Shown here: piece after piece, positions 21,719 through 30,999 of the stretch
Layout: each line of letters opens with the position of its first letter
How positions within the stretch are numbered: position 1 is the first letter of the stretch
DNA from: Streptomyces cellulosae
GTDB lineage: Bacteria; Actinomycetota; Actinomycetes; Streptomycetales; Streptomycetaceae
Direction of reading: 5' to 3'
Assembly: GCF_000721105.1 (NCBI RefSeq)
Contig: NZ_JOEV01000061.1
Location: forward strand, 1 to 35,605
DNA: 35,605 nucleotides
Notes under the pieces: model-generated
What the model saw: only the letters and a program-made list of their open reading frames with translations
Told to the model about the DNA's origin: nothing
The model's database searches: none
Program-made: the position numbers and the translations under genes

Positions 21719-22927
21719 TCAAGCGGGTTCCAGTACGGCCCGCAGCTGTGCCAGCCCCCAGTCCAGGTCCTCCTTGCAGACGACCAGGGGCGGCGCGATC
21801 CGTAGCGTCGCCCCCTGGGTGTCCTTCACCAGCACCCCCCGCTCCATCAGCCTCTCCGACACCTCCCTCCCCGTCCCGTACGCCGGGGCGATGTCGATGC
21901 CCGCCCACAGGCCGCGCCCCCGCACCGCGGTCAGCCGGCCCGTCCCCGCCAGGATCCTCAGCTCCCGCAGCAGATGCTCGCCGAGCTCCGCCGCCCGATC
22001 CTGGTACTCGCCGGACCGCAGCATCGCGATCACCTCCAGCGCCACCGCACAGGCCAGCGGATTCCCGCCGAAGGTGGACCCGTGCTGCCCGGGCCGGAAC
22101 ACCCCGAGCACCTCGGTGCCCGCGACCACCGCCGACACCGGCACGATCCCGCCGCCCAGGGCCTTCCCCAGCACATACACGTCCGGTACCACCCCCTCGT
22201 GCTCGCAGGCGAACGTCCGCCCCGTCCGTCCCAGACCCGACTGGATCTCGTCCGCCACGAACAGCACGTTCCGCTCCCGCGTGAGCTCCCGGACCCCCGC
22301 CAGATAACCGGCCGGCGGCACCAGCACCCCCGCCTCCCCCTGGATCGGTTCGAGCAGCACGGCGACCGTGTTCTCGGTCACCGCCGCCCGCAGCGCCGTC
22401 AGATCCCCGAACGGCACGATCTCGAAGCCCGGCGTGTACGGCCCGTAGTCAGCCCGCGCCTGCGGATCCGTGGAGAAACTGATGACGGTCGTCGTCCGCC
22501 CGTGGAAGTTGCCCCCGGCGACCACGATCTTCGCCATCTCCGGCGGCACGCCCTTGACCCGGTATCCCCACTTCCGGGCCGTCTTCACGGCCGTCTCCAC
22601 CGCCTCCGCACCGGTGTTCATCGGCAGCACCATCTCCATGCCGCACAGCTCGGCCAGCTCGGAGCAGAACGCCGCGAACCGGTCGTGATGGAACGCCCGC
22701 GACGTCAGCGTCACCCGCTCCAACTGCGCCTTCGCCGCCTCGATCAGCCGCCGGTTGCCATGGCCGAAATTCAGCGCCGAGTATCCGGCCAGCAGGTCCA
22801 GATACCGCCGCCCCTCCACATCCGTCATCCACGCCCCGTCGGCCGTGGCGACCACCACCGGCAGCGGATGGTAGGTGTGCGCGCTGTGCGCCTGCGCCGC
22901 GGCGATGAGCGCTTCCGTCGTGGTCAC
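21719..22927 (-). CDS. rocD: Ornithine-oxo-acid aminotransferase
   Basis: A 402-residue class III aminotransferase. PLP-binding features: MNTGAEAVETAVKTARKWGY, GNFHGRTTTVISFSTD, FVADEIQSGLGRTG and the PLP lysine in YVLGKALGGGIVPVSA. The sequence pattern HTYHPLPVVVATADGAWMTD at the N-terminus is typical of RocD, which converts ornithine and 2-oxoglutarate to glutamate semialdehyde and glutamate in arginine catabolism. The start is the GTG at 22927 with GGGAGGT 6 nt upstream; an in-frame ATG at 22945 lacks a suitable site. It is transcribed alone, divergent from glyA and its riboswitch leader and convergent with the ATP-grasp gene. No other arginine-catabolism gene is nearby. Confidence 0.92.
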   Translation of the reverse strand: MTTTEALIAAAQAHSAHTYHPLPVVVATADGAWMTDVEGRRYLDLLAGYSALNFGHGNRRLIEAAKAQLERVTLTSRAFHHDRFAAFCSELAELCGMEMVLPMNTGAEAVETAVKTARKWGYRVKGVPPEMAKIVVAGGNFHGRTTTVISFSTDPQARADYGPYTPGFEIVPFGDLTALRAAVTENTVAVLLEPIQGEAGVLVPPAGYLAGVRELTRERNVLFVADEIQSGLGRTGRTFACEHEGVVPDVYVLGKALGGGIVPVSAVVAGTEVLGVFRPGQHGSTFGGNPLACAVALEVIAMLRSGEYQDRAAELGEHLLRELRILAGTGRLTAVRGRGLWAGIDIAPAYGTGREVSERLMERGVLVKDTQGATLRIAPPLVVCKEDLDWGLAQLRAVLEPA

Positions 22928-22961
22928 GGGACCTCCCGGGGTCAAGGGCTGCCCTCCTTCC

Positions 22962-22967
22962 TATAGT
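22962..22967 (+). promoter_or_regulatory. Candidate -10 box (TATAGT) for the glyA transcript
   Basis: TATAGT is the most A/T-rich hexamer in the 224-bp rocD-glyA spacer and lies about 55 bp before the riboswitch. The -35 region (near 22939-22944) is weak, so the assignment is tentative. The complement could equally serve rocD. Confidence 0.35.
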
Positions 22968-23020
22968 CGCTCGCATGGTGGACGCGGGACCTTCGCCTTC
23001 CGACGCGCCCGGTAGGCTGG

Positions 23021-23106
23021 CCGGCAGGCCGTGACTGGCGCGCTGGGATGGGACGGACCATCGGGGAGCGGCCTGCGAGTGACCAAGTGCCGTGCGCCTG
23101 GGCCGA
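23021..23106 (+). ncRNA. ZTP riboswitch (pfl motif) in the glyA leader
   Basis: The leader matches the conserved blocks of the pfl/ZTP aptamer. CCGTGACTGGCG lies at 23029-23040, CGGGGAGC at 23062-23069 and GTGCGCCTGGGC at 23092-23103. Pairings visible: P1 GCAGGCC (23024-23030) with GGCCTGC (23070-23076), and P2 GATGG (23047-23051) with CCATC (23058-23062). GGCGC near 23037 can pair with GCGCC in the 3' domain as the pseudoknot. The class binds ZTP/ZMP, which accumulate when 10-formyl-tetrahydrofolate is short, and turns on one-carbon and purine genes; glyA is one of its classic targets. The Shine-Dalgarno CGGAGG (23141-23146) follows about 35 nt later, so translational control is plausible; no terminator stem is evident. 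Confidence 0.88.
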
Positions 23107-23151
23107 ACCGTGAACCGTGACCGCTTCAAGCCACGCCGCCCGGAGGCCGCC

Positions 23152-24603
23152 ATGTCAGAGCAGCAGCCCCTCTCCAACGAGTCCACCGCCTTCCGTGCGG
23201 CCCTCGACGTGATCCGCGCCGTCGAGCCGCGCGTGGCCGACGCCATCGGCCAGGAGGTCGCCGACCAGCGCGAGATGCTCAAGCTGATCGCCTCCGAGAA
23301 CTACGCCTCCCCGGCCACCCTCCTCGCGATGGGCAACTGGTTCAGCGACAAGTACGCCGAGGGCACCGTCGGCCGCCGCTTCTACGCCGGCTGCCGCAAC
23401 GTCGACACCGTCGAGTCCCTCGCCGCCGAACACGCCCGCGAACTCTTCGGCGCCCGGCACGCCTACGTCCAGCCGCACTCCGGCATCGACGCCAACCTCG
23501 TCGCCTTCTGGTCCGTCCTCGCGGCCCGCGTCGAGGTGCCCGCCCTGGAGAAGGCCGGCGCCCGCCAGGTCAACGACCTCTCCGACGCCGACTGGGCCGA
23601 GCTCCGCCAGGCCTTCGGCAACCAGCGCATGCTCGGCATGTCCCTGGACGCCGGCGGCCACCTCACCCACGGCTTCCGCCCGAACATCTCCGGCAAGATG
23701 TTCGACCAGCGCTCCTACGGCACCGACCCCGCCACCGGCCTCATCGACTACGAGGCGCTGCGTGTGTCGGCCCGCGAGTTCAAGCCGCTGATCATCGTCG
23801 CCGGCTACTCCGCCTACCCCCGCCTCGTGAACTTCCGGATCATGCGCGAGATCGCCGACGAGGTCGGAGCGACCCTGATGGTCGACATGGCCCACTTCGC
23901 GGGCCTGGTCGCCGGCAAGGTCCTGACCGGCGACTTCGACCCGGTCCCGCACGCCCAGATCGTCACCACCACCACCCACAAGTCCCTGCGCGGCCCCCGC
24001 GGCGGCATGGTCCTGTGCGACGACTCCCTCAAGGACCAGGTCGACCGGGGCTGCCCGATGGTCCTCGGCGGCCCGCTCCCGCACGTCATGGCCGCCAAGG
24101 CCGTCGCCCTGGCCGAGGCCCGTCAGCCCTCCTTCCAGGACTACGCCCAGCGCATCGTCGACAACTCCCGCGCCCTCGCCGAGGGCCTGATGCGCCGCGG
24201 CGCCACCCTCGTCACCGGCGGCACGGACAACCACCTCAACCTGATCGATGTCGCCTCCTCCTACGGCCTCACCGGCCGCCAGGCCGAGGCGGCCCTGCTC
24301 GACTCGGGCATCGTCACCAACCGCAACGCCATCCCCGCCGACCCGAACGGCGCCTGGTACACCTCCGGCATCCGCATCGGCACCCCCGCCCTGACCACCC
24401 GTGGCCTGGGGACCGCCGAGATGGACGAGGTCGCCGGCCTCATCGACCGCGTCCTCACCACCACGGAGCCCGGCACCACCAGCAAGGGCGCCCCCTCCAA
24501 GGCCCAGCACGTCCTCGACCCGAAGATCGCGGACGAGATCTCCCACCGTGCCACCGACCTCGTAGCCGGCTTCCCGCTGTACCCGGAGATCGACCTCGGC
24601 TGA
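23152..24603 (+). CDS. glyA: Serine hydroxymethyltransferase
   Basis: A 483-residue fold-type I PLP enzyme that interconverts serine and glycine and loads tetrahydrofolate with a one-carbon unit. Motifs: [49 protein letters not shown] and the PLP lysine in [17 protein letters not shown]. It is longer than the usual about 420-residue GlyA because of insertions around residues 115-185, as in a second actinobacterial GlyA group. The ATG at 23152 has CGGAGG 5 nt upstream; the open frame before it is riboswitch sequence. Regulation by the ZTP riboswitch couples it to folate/purine status. It is monocistronic, ending 23 bp from a convergent gene. Confidence 0.94.
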   Translation: MSEQQPLSNESTAFRAALDVIRAVEPRVADAIGQEVADQREMLKLIASENYASPATLLAMGNWFSDKYAEGTVGRRFYAGCRNVDTVESLAAEHARELFGARHAYVQPHSGIDANLVAFWSVLAARVEVPALEKAGARQVNDLSDADWAELRQAFGNQRMLGMSLDAGGHLTHGFRPNISGKMFDQRSYGTDPATGLIDYEALRVSAREFKPLIIVAGYSAYPRLVNFRIMREIADEVGATLMVDMAHFAGLVAGKVLTGDFDPVPHAQIVTTTTHKSLRGPRGGMVLCDDSLKDQVDRGCPMVLGGPLPHVMAAKAVALAEARQPSFQDYAQRIVDNSRALAEGLMRRGATLVTGGTDNHLNLIDVASSYGLTGRQAEAALLDSGIVTNRNAIPADPNGAWYTSGIRIGTPALTTRGLGTAEMDEVAGLIDRVLTTTEPGTTSKGAPSKAQHVLDPKIADEISHRATDLVAGFPLYPEIDLG

Positions 24604-24626
24604 CCCCGCCCTCGCTCAGGAACCGG

Positions 24627-25358
24627 TCAGAGATCGATCAGCTCCTGGCGTGGACCCTCCCGCGGCGGTCCGGCTCCCGGCCGGGCCGCCGCGTGGCGTA
24701 TCAGCAGCGTGCCGCCGACCCCGGCCGCGAACCCCAGCGCGAGTCCCCACACGTCCGGCCAGAGCCCACCGGCCGCCCACTCTCCGTCCCTGCCGTCGGT
24801 CGCGTCTGCGGCCGCCCCGCTCCCCACACCGGCCGGCAGCCCCGCCCGGCTCATCTCCTCGAAGACCGAGCGGGACGCCCGGTGCCAGCGGATGTCGTCG
24901 TCCAACACGTCCGGCGCCGGATCCGAACGCACCCACGGTGTGCCGTCCCCGGCCACGAACAGCTGGTCCTCCCGCTCCATCGCCACGTCCCCACCCGGGG
25001 CCGCAGCGGTCCGCGGCCAGCCTCCGACACCCGTCAGCCCCCAGATCACGGTCATCCGGACCGGCGGGTACCGGCCCTCGGCCCACTCCTGTGACACCCG
25101 TTGAGTCCCGGTGTACGCCGGCTGCAACAGCGTCCTCAGACGGTCGAACGCCGCCTCACCGGAGTGCACCGCCGTCGTCCGGCCCGTGCCGCCCGCGACC
25201 ACCACCGCCACATCCGGGACCTCCCGGTCCGGCCCCCGCGCTGCCGCACCGGCCACCGGCACCCCGAACTGAGCGACCGCCAACACCACCGGCACGAGAA
25301 TTCCGACCCGCAGTCCACCCCGTCTGTTCCCAGTGTTCCGAGTGTCCCGAGTGCTCAT
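24627..25358 (-). CDS. Secreted/membrane-anchored protein, paralogue B, ending GPRQELIDL
   Basis: A 243-residue protein with an N-terminal signal sequence (hydrophobic VGILVPVVLAVAQFGVPVAG ending AGAAARG), an extracytoplasmic domain of about 150 residues and a C-terminal helix (LWPDVWGLALGFAAGVGGTL). The cytoplasmic tail is short and ends PREGPRQELIDL. No known domain recognised. It aligns by eye with the protein encoded at 25456-26208: the same order of signal peptide, VVV/VLV strand, a leucine-rich segment (FDRLRTLLQP against YGELERLLGP), a W-rich middle, Gly/Ala helix and GPRQEL-DL tail. The pair therefore arose by duplication. ATG at 25358 with AGGGGGA upstream. It probably belongs to the sigma-factor-controlled transcript that starts before 26208. 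Confidence 0.75.
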   Translation of the reverse strand: MSTRDTRNTGNRRGGLRVGILVPVVLAVAQFGVPVAGAAARGPDREVPDVAVVVAGGTGRTTAVHSGEAAFDRLRTLLQPAYTGTQRVSQEWAEGRYPPVRMTVIWGLTGVGGWPRTAAAPGGDVAMEREDQLFVAGDGTPWVRSDPAPDVLDDDIRWHRASRSVFEEMSRAGLPAGVGSGAAADATDGRDGEWAAGGLWPDVWGLALGFAAGVGGTLLIRHAAARPGAGPPREGPRQELIDL

Positions 25359-25378
25359 CCGTCCCCCTGAGAGTCCCA

Positions 25379-25450
25379 AGTCCTCACCGATCCGATGTCC
25401 GCAGTCCTCACCGATGCGATGGCCGCAGTCCTCACCGATGCGATGGCCGA
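25379..25450. repeat. Three 24-bp tandem repeats between the two paralogous genes
   Basis: Units beginning AGTCCTCACCGAT occur at 25379, 25403 and 25427 (24 bp each; copies 2 and 3 differ only at the last base). They fill most of the 97-bp spacer between the two paralogous membrane-protein genes. No hairpin terminator was seen in them. Confidence 0.85.
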
Positions 25451-25455
25451 AGTCG

Positions 25456-26208
25456 TCAAAGATCGCGCAGTTCCTGCCGAGGCCCCCGCTCCCGTCGTGG
25501 GCGACCCCAGGGCAGGCGCGGGGCAAGCGGCCGCAGTGCCAGCGCCAGCACCGCTCCCGCCGCCGCGCCCGGCAGGGCCCACCACCAGTCGGTGTCGTCG
25601 GTCGCCTCCGCCACACCCACCCGCACCGTGGTCGGCGCCTCGTCGGGCGGGGTCTCGGCAGGCGTCTGGGACTGCCAGGGCGCCGGGAAGATGCCCTGGT
25701 AGCCCTCGCCCGAGATCTCGCCCATCACGCCTAGATCGATGAGGAGGGCGCGCAGCTGGGAGGCGTGCTCGGCGCGGTGCCAGTAGCCGTTCGTGGAGTC
25801 GGGCATGTTGGCCGCCGTATGGATCCAGACGGTCGGGGATCCGGAACCATGGACAGGGAAGACCCGGTCCAGCCGCCATGGCGATATGTCGTGCGCCAGC
25901 CAGGTGACGTTGATCTGCCGGGCCCGGGTCAGATCAGCCCCGGGAGGCTTGTCCGGAGTGCCACTGTTCGCCGGGCCGAGCAGCCGCTCCAGCTCTCCGT
26001 ACTCCTTGTCGGAGTGGTACCGCGCGGTGGCCTCTCCGCTCGCCGGCGAGGTCACCAGCACGCTCGTCGGCCCGCCGGCCGAAGCGCCGGACGCGCCCCA
26101 CACCATCAGCGCCAGCGTGACCGCCAACGCCCCCACCAACGCCGCCACTTCACGGCTCAGACTCCTGCTCCTGCTCCTGCCCCTGCTCCCGCTCTTCCAA
26201 GCGCGCAT
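25456..26208 (-). CDS. Secreted/membrane-anchored protein, paralogue A, ending GPRQELRDL
   Basis: A 250-residue protein: Arg-rich start, signal/anchor helix (VAALVGALAVTLALMVWGAS), an extracytoplasmic region of about 160 residues and a C-terminal helix (WWWALPGAAAGAVLALALR). The basic tail ends RRERGPRQELRDL. Family unknown. Its promoter region (26291-26317) matches that of the ECF sigma gene at 27246-27848, so it is a predicted direct target of that sigma factor, with a leader of about 75 nt. The ATG at 26208 has a GGGGGG tract upstream. The neighbours are its paralogue downstream and the anti-sigma-like gene upstream, all on one strand. Confidence 0.75.
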   Translation of the reverse strand: MRAWKSGSRGRSRSRSLSREVAALVGALAVTLALMVWGASGASAGGPTSVLVTSPASGEATARYHSDKEYGELERLLGPANSGTPDKPPGADLTRARQINVTWLAHDISPWRLDRVFPVHGSGSPTVWIHTAANMPDSTNGYWHRAEHASQLRALLIDLGVMGEISGEGYQGIFPAPWQSQTPAETPPDEAPTTVRVGVAEATDDTDWWWALPGAAAGAVLALALRPLAPRLPWGRPRRERGPRQELRDL

Positions 26209-26290
26209 ACCGCCCCCCAGCCCGTCAGTCGTCAGCCGTCAGTTCATCGCTCCCGTGCGACCCGTCCGCGAGCCGCTTGTCACTTCTGGT

Positions 26291-26317
26291 ACACCGCTCG
26301 ACCTGTCGGGGTTCCCA
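26291..26317 (-). promoter_or_regulatory. ECF-type promoter of the paralogue A gene
   Basis: On the minus strand TGGGAACC (26317-26310), 13 nt, then CGGTGTACCA (from 26296). The same two blocks with identical spacing precede the sigma-factor gene at 27884-27858. GGGAAC is a typical ECF -35 element. The predicted RNA start is near 26284, about 75 nt before the ATG. Confidence 0.7.
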
Positions 26318-26346
26318 CTCCGCCGCCCCCTTTCCGACCGAAGAGT

Positions 26347-26391
26347 CACGGATCTGCGGCCCACGGATCTACGGCCCACGGGTCTACGGCC
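26347..26391. repeat. Three 15-bp tandem repeats spanning the stop codon of the anti-sigma gene
   Basis: Copies of CACGGATCTACGGCC (one or two differences each) at 26347, 26362 and 26377. The last one includes the TAG stop of the anti-sigma-like gene (26384-26386). The rest of the 175-bp spacer down to 26209 holds the ECF promoter and nothing else obvious. Confidence 0.8.
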
Positions 26392-27245
26392 CCACCGACC
26401 TCGCGATCTCCACAGCCCGCCCCTTCGACGCCACCCCCTCCAACCGGAGCGTCACGCTCTCGTCGCCGGCTGCGCCCTGGCTCCACAGCAACGTCGGCCC
26501 CGCCGTCCGCTCCTCGCGGGTATAGCGCCGCCCGTCCGCCCCCACCAGCCAGAAGCTCAGGACATGCGGCCGGGGGAACCACAGGGCCGGATCCGCCATG
26601 CCGTCCGTCGGGGGCCGGGCGGCCAGCTCCACCCACTCCGGCTGCTCGCGCACGGTCTTCGTGAACACGAGGTCCAGGCGCGCCGCGAACTCGTCCAGCC
26701 GGATCACCCGGCCTCGCTCGCGCCAGCACAGGCTCACCACGAACCGCCCCCGCGGCCCGTCGGTCACCGTCACCGCGTCCGGCGCCCCCAGCGCGGGCGG
26801 CACCACCGGCTCGAACCCGGCCTGGCGCTCGGCCTGCGCAAGCGAGAGTGAACGCCCGCAGCCGGGAACCTCAGCCCCGGACGAGGGCACCGCCGACGGG
26901 TCGTACCGCACCTCGACACCGCCGAAGTCGAACCAGTCGAGGACCGCGGCCCGCACCGGGGGAGTGAGCGCGAGCACCGCCAGCAGGCCGCACAGCGTCG
27001 CCGTCAACGAACGCCACCGCGCCCGCGTCCACCGCCGGACCAGCCGCAACCGCTCACGGCCCCCCGGCCGCAGAGGCGTCACCGGCACCGGCTCCGGAAT
27101 CCGCTCGGCGAGTATCTGCTCCAGCACCCGCTCCACCATGGACTCCGACCCGCCGCCGGGCGGATCCAGCGAACGCCCCAGCGCCCGCAACTCCTCCGGC
27201 AGCGAGGCGCCGTACGGATCCCGCTCCCGCCCGCGCTTCCCGTCC

Positions 27246-27259
<14 letters not shown>
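26384..27259 (-). CDS. Membrane anti-sigma-like protein, partner of the ECF sigma factor
   Basis: About 291 residues. A charged cytoplasmic N-terminal part (about 1-75, with PYGASLPEELRALGRSLDP and VERVLEQILAERI) precedes one membrane helix (SLTATLCGLLAVLALTPPV). An extracytoplasmic domain of about 180 residues follows, with two cysteines and a WFDFGGVEVRYDP start. No zinc anti-sigma (HxxxCxxC) motif is visible, so it is not a standard ZAS protein. The role is inferred from overlap with the sigma gene: the start (ATG 27259; GTGs at 27262 and 27253 are alternatives, with GGGGAGGAGG upstream) lies inside the sigma reading frame. It probably holds the sigma factor at the membrane until an envelope signal arrives. 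Confidence 0.7.
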
Positions 27260-28962
<1,703 letters not shown>

Positions 28963-28985
28963 GGCACCGGCGCACACGCGCACCA

Positions 28986-29027
28986 CTGGGCGGAGCGCTG
29001 CACATCACTACGACTGCGCCTGCCCAG
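28986..29027 (+). terminator. Hairpin after trpS
   Basis: CTGGGCGGAGCGC (28986-28998) pairs with GCGCCTGCCCAG (29016-29027) in a 12-bp stem with one bulged A and one G-U pair, around a 17-nt loop. It starts 23 bp after the trpS stop. No U-tract, as is usual in this group. Confidence 0.5.
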
Positions 29028-29114
29028 AACACAGCCGTGGACGTACAGTCGATAGCCGGACGGCTGACAACAAAACCGACACCGGACCAAGCGACACGAC
29101 GACAGGGAGATGAC

Positions 29115-29693
29115 GTGGGGACCGTAACGATCGGTGTGTCGATCGCGGTCCCGGAGCCTTATGGCAGCCTGCTCCAGGAGCGGCGCGCGGGCTTCGGCGA
29201 CGCCGCGGCTCACGGCATTCCCACCCATGTCACCCTGCTGCCGCCGACCGAGGTGGAGGCGGCGCTGCTGCCGGCGATCGAGGCCCACCTCGGCGAGGTC
29301 GCGGCGGCCGGGCGCCCCTTCCCGATGCGGCTGTCCGGTACGGGTACGTTCCGGCCCCTGTCGCCCGTCGTGTACGTCCAGGTCGTCGAAGGCGCCGAGG
29401 CCTGCACATGGCTGCAGAAGCAGGTCCGGGACGCCTCCGGCCCGGTGGCGCGCGAACTGCAGTTCCCGTACCACCCCCACGTCACGGTGGCGCACGGCAT
29501 CGACGACGAGGCCATGGACCGCGCCTTCGAGGACCTCTCCGACTTCGAGGCCCAGTGGCCCTGCACCGGCTTCGCTCTCTATGAACAGGGCCCGGACGGC
29601 GTGTGGCGCAAGCTGCGCGAGTTCGCCTTCGGGGGACCCATGGTGCCGCCGCAGGCGGGACACGTCGAGCGCGGCACCATCCCAAGCCGCTGA
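29115..29693 (+). CDS. 2H phosphoesterase (2'-5' RNA ligase family)
   Basis: A 192-residue protein with the two HxT motifs that define the 2H superfamily: PTHVTLLPP near residue 35 and HPHVTVAHG near residue 120, about 85 residues apart. Members hydrolyse or form 2'-5' or cyclic phosphodiester bonds; the in vivo substrate is unknown for this actinobacterial group. The start is GTG at 29115 with AGGGAGA 4 nt upstream. It lies just downstream of trpS behind a hairpin, so it probably has its own promoter in 29028-29114. The stop at 29693 abuts a decayed HAD gene. Confidence 0.88.
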   Translation: MGTVTIGVSIAVPEPYGSLLQERRAGFGDAAAHGIPTHVTLLPPTEVEAALLPAIEAHLGEVAAAGRPFPMRLSGTGTFRPLSPVVYVQVVEGAEACTWLQKQVRDASGPVARELQFPYHPHVTVAHGIDDEAMDRAFEDLSDFEAQWPCTGFALYEQGPDGVWRKLREFAFGGPMVPPQAGHVERGTIPSR

Positions 29694-30053
29694 CCTCGCT
29701 CTTCCAGCAGCGCGCTCGCAGCACCGAGAGGCCGCTCGACGCCATGCGGGATCTGGTGGGGCTGCGTGTCGGCGTGATCACCAATCTGCCCGCGGAGGTC
29801 AGCGCCGAGCAGGGACACCGGATGATCGCCGAGGCCGTCGTCGCCGAGGCCGTCGTCGCCGACAACGACGGCAGCGTCGTCCACCTCGCCGACATCCTGG
29901 ACCCGCACGGCATCGTGATCAACCACGAGGCCAAGCTGGACAAGCCCGATCCGGCCATCTGCCGCTTCGCGCCCGGTCAGATGCGTGCGCGTACCGATCG
30001 AGCGGTGCCTGTTCGTCGCGGCCCGGATGCGGTGGGAGCGGCGTAGCGCGTGA
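29694..30053 (+). pseudogene. Decayed HAD-family hydrolase, 5'-truncated and frameshifted
   Basis: In one frame the sequence reads LDAMRDLVGLRVGVITNLPA and later NHEAKLDKPDPAICRFAPGQ, the motif II/III region of a HAD hydrolase. After the Gln-Met at about 29978-29983 the match continues only in another frame (RVPIERCLFV, from 29988), consistent with a 4-nt insertion (CGTG). It then ends without the expected motif IV loop. The N-terminal nucleophile motif DxDxT is absent. A 15-bp in-frame duplication (29828-29857) gives AEAVV twice. The remnant starts directly after the 2H gene stop. The following 30054-30176 holds nothing I can recognise. Confidence 0.65.
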
Positions 30054-30176
30054 TTCGCCACGTACACCCGCAACGTCGATGCCCACGGCTGGTCCCGGCG
30101 GTCCGTCGACTGGTGGCGTACGAAGCCGCAGCGGCCGTAGACGTTCCTGCCGTGTCCGACAGCCCCGGACGGGCTG

Positions 30177-30851
30177 TCACCCGGTATGGGCGGTGATTCC
30201 GGTGAGGATGAGGTCGATGCCGGCGACGAACTCCGCTCGGTCGTCGTGATCGCGTAGTTGGCCGGCGACGCTGCGGGTGAACGCGAACTCGTCGGGGTCG
30301 AGGTTCGCCCAGGAGGCCGAGACGGTGTCGAGGAACTCGGCCCGGGAGGTGTCCGGCCGGTGTCCGCGGGCGTTGGCCGCGTTCTGTCCGCCCACTCCCA
30401 GGATGTAGTTCAGCAGCGCGGACGCGGCGGTGAACTGGGCGGCGTGGGGCACTCCGAGCGCTTGGACCTGGCATCCGATGCCTTCGAAGACCCGAAGCAG
30501 CGGTGACTGCGCGGGGGCTCGGGCGAGTTGCGTGCCGATCCACGGGTGGGCGTCCATCGCGTCGAACACGCCGAGGGCGAGGGCGCGGATCGCCTCCTGC
30601 GGTGGTGTGCCGGCGGGGTCCGGGGCCAGGGCGCGGGCGACGACGGCGTCGGTGGCGGCGGTGAGGAGTTCGTCCTTTCCCGCGATGTGCCAGTAGATCG
30701 CGCCGGGTCCGGTGGCGAGGCGATCGGCCAGGGCGCGGAACGTGAGTCCGCCCTCGCCCGCCGTGTCGAGGAGTTCGATCGCGGCCTCGACGATGCGCTC
30801 CCGGGAGAGCGGTTCCTCTCGTCGCTCTGGACGACGTGCCCTGCTTGCCAT
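30177..30851 (-). CDS. TetR-family repressor
   Basis: A 224-residue regulator. The N-terminal helix-turn-helix spans about residues 15-65 (RERIVEAAIELLDTAGEGGL, FRALADRLATGPGAIYWHI, AGKDELL). The rest is a helical ligand-binding domain (FDAMDAHPWIGTQLARAP) of the TetR C-terminal type seen next to drug-modifying or efflux genes. It is divergent from a TetX-like flavin monooxygenase gene. The 148-bp spacer holds three copies of one palindrome, its probable operator, so it should repress itself and the monooxygenase until an aromatic ligand binds. The ATG at 30851 lies 21 bp from the first palindrome. Confidence 0.9.
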   Translation of the reverse strand: MASRARRPERREEPLSRERIVEAAIELLDTAGEGGLTFRALADRLATGPGAIYWHIAGKDELLTAATDAVVARALAPDPAGTPPQEAIRALALGVFDAMDAHPWIGTQLARAPAQSPLLRVFEGIGCQVQALGVPHAAQFTAASALLNYILGVGGQNAANARGHRPDTSRAEFLDTVSASWANLDPDEFAFTRSVAGQLRDHDDRAEFVAGIDLILTGITAHTG

Positions 30852-30871
30852 GCGTCACATCCTGACATACC

Positions 30872-30886
30872 TGGAACGCCGTTCCA
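30872..30886. promoter_or_regulatory. TetR operator copy 1
   Basis: TGGAACGCCGTTCCA, a near-perfect 15-bp palindrome (TGGAACG-C-CGTTCCA), 21 bp upstream of the tetR start. First of three sites; it lies closest to the repressor gene. Confidence 0.8.
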
Positions 30887-30888
30887 TC

Positions 30889-30918
30889 TTGACAACCCTG
30901 GAACGGCGTTCCAAGGTA
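30889..30918 (+). promoter_or_regulatory. Promoter of the TetX-like gene, overlapped by operator 2
   Basis: TTGACA (30889-30894) is a perfect -35 hexamer. The -10 would lie about 17 nt later (near 30912-30918, AAGGTA-like) and is weak. Operator copy 2 (30899-30913) fills the spacer, a classic arrangement for TetR repression. Confidence 0.55.
30899..30913. promoter_or_regulatory. TetR operator copy 2
   Basis: TGGAACGGCGTTCCA, 27 bp (centre to centre) from copy 1, located between the -35 and -10 regions of the monooxygenase promoter. Confidence 0.8.
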
Positions 30919-30928
30919 AGGAATGCAC

Positions 30929-30943
30929 TGGAACGGCGTTCCA
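30929..30943. promoter_or_regulatory. TetR operator copy 3
   Basis: TGGAACGGCGTTCCA again, identical to copy 2 and 30 bp from it, in the leader of the monooxygenase gene 57 bp before its ATG. Confidence 0.8.
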
Positions 30944-30999
30944 GCGCCTCCCTGCCGGGTGGTGTCCCTCCGGCAGACCTTCGACACGCGAGGAACCCC

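Noticed and set aside
30054..30176. Possible second gene fossil on the minus strand (a reading with YGRCGFVRH, vaguely like an acetyltransferase end)
   Set aside because: Too short and too weak to assign. No conserved motif beyond a few residues.
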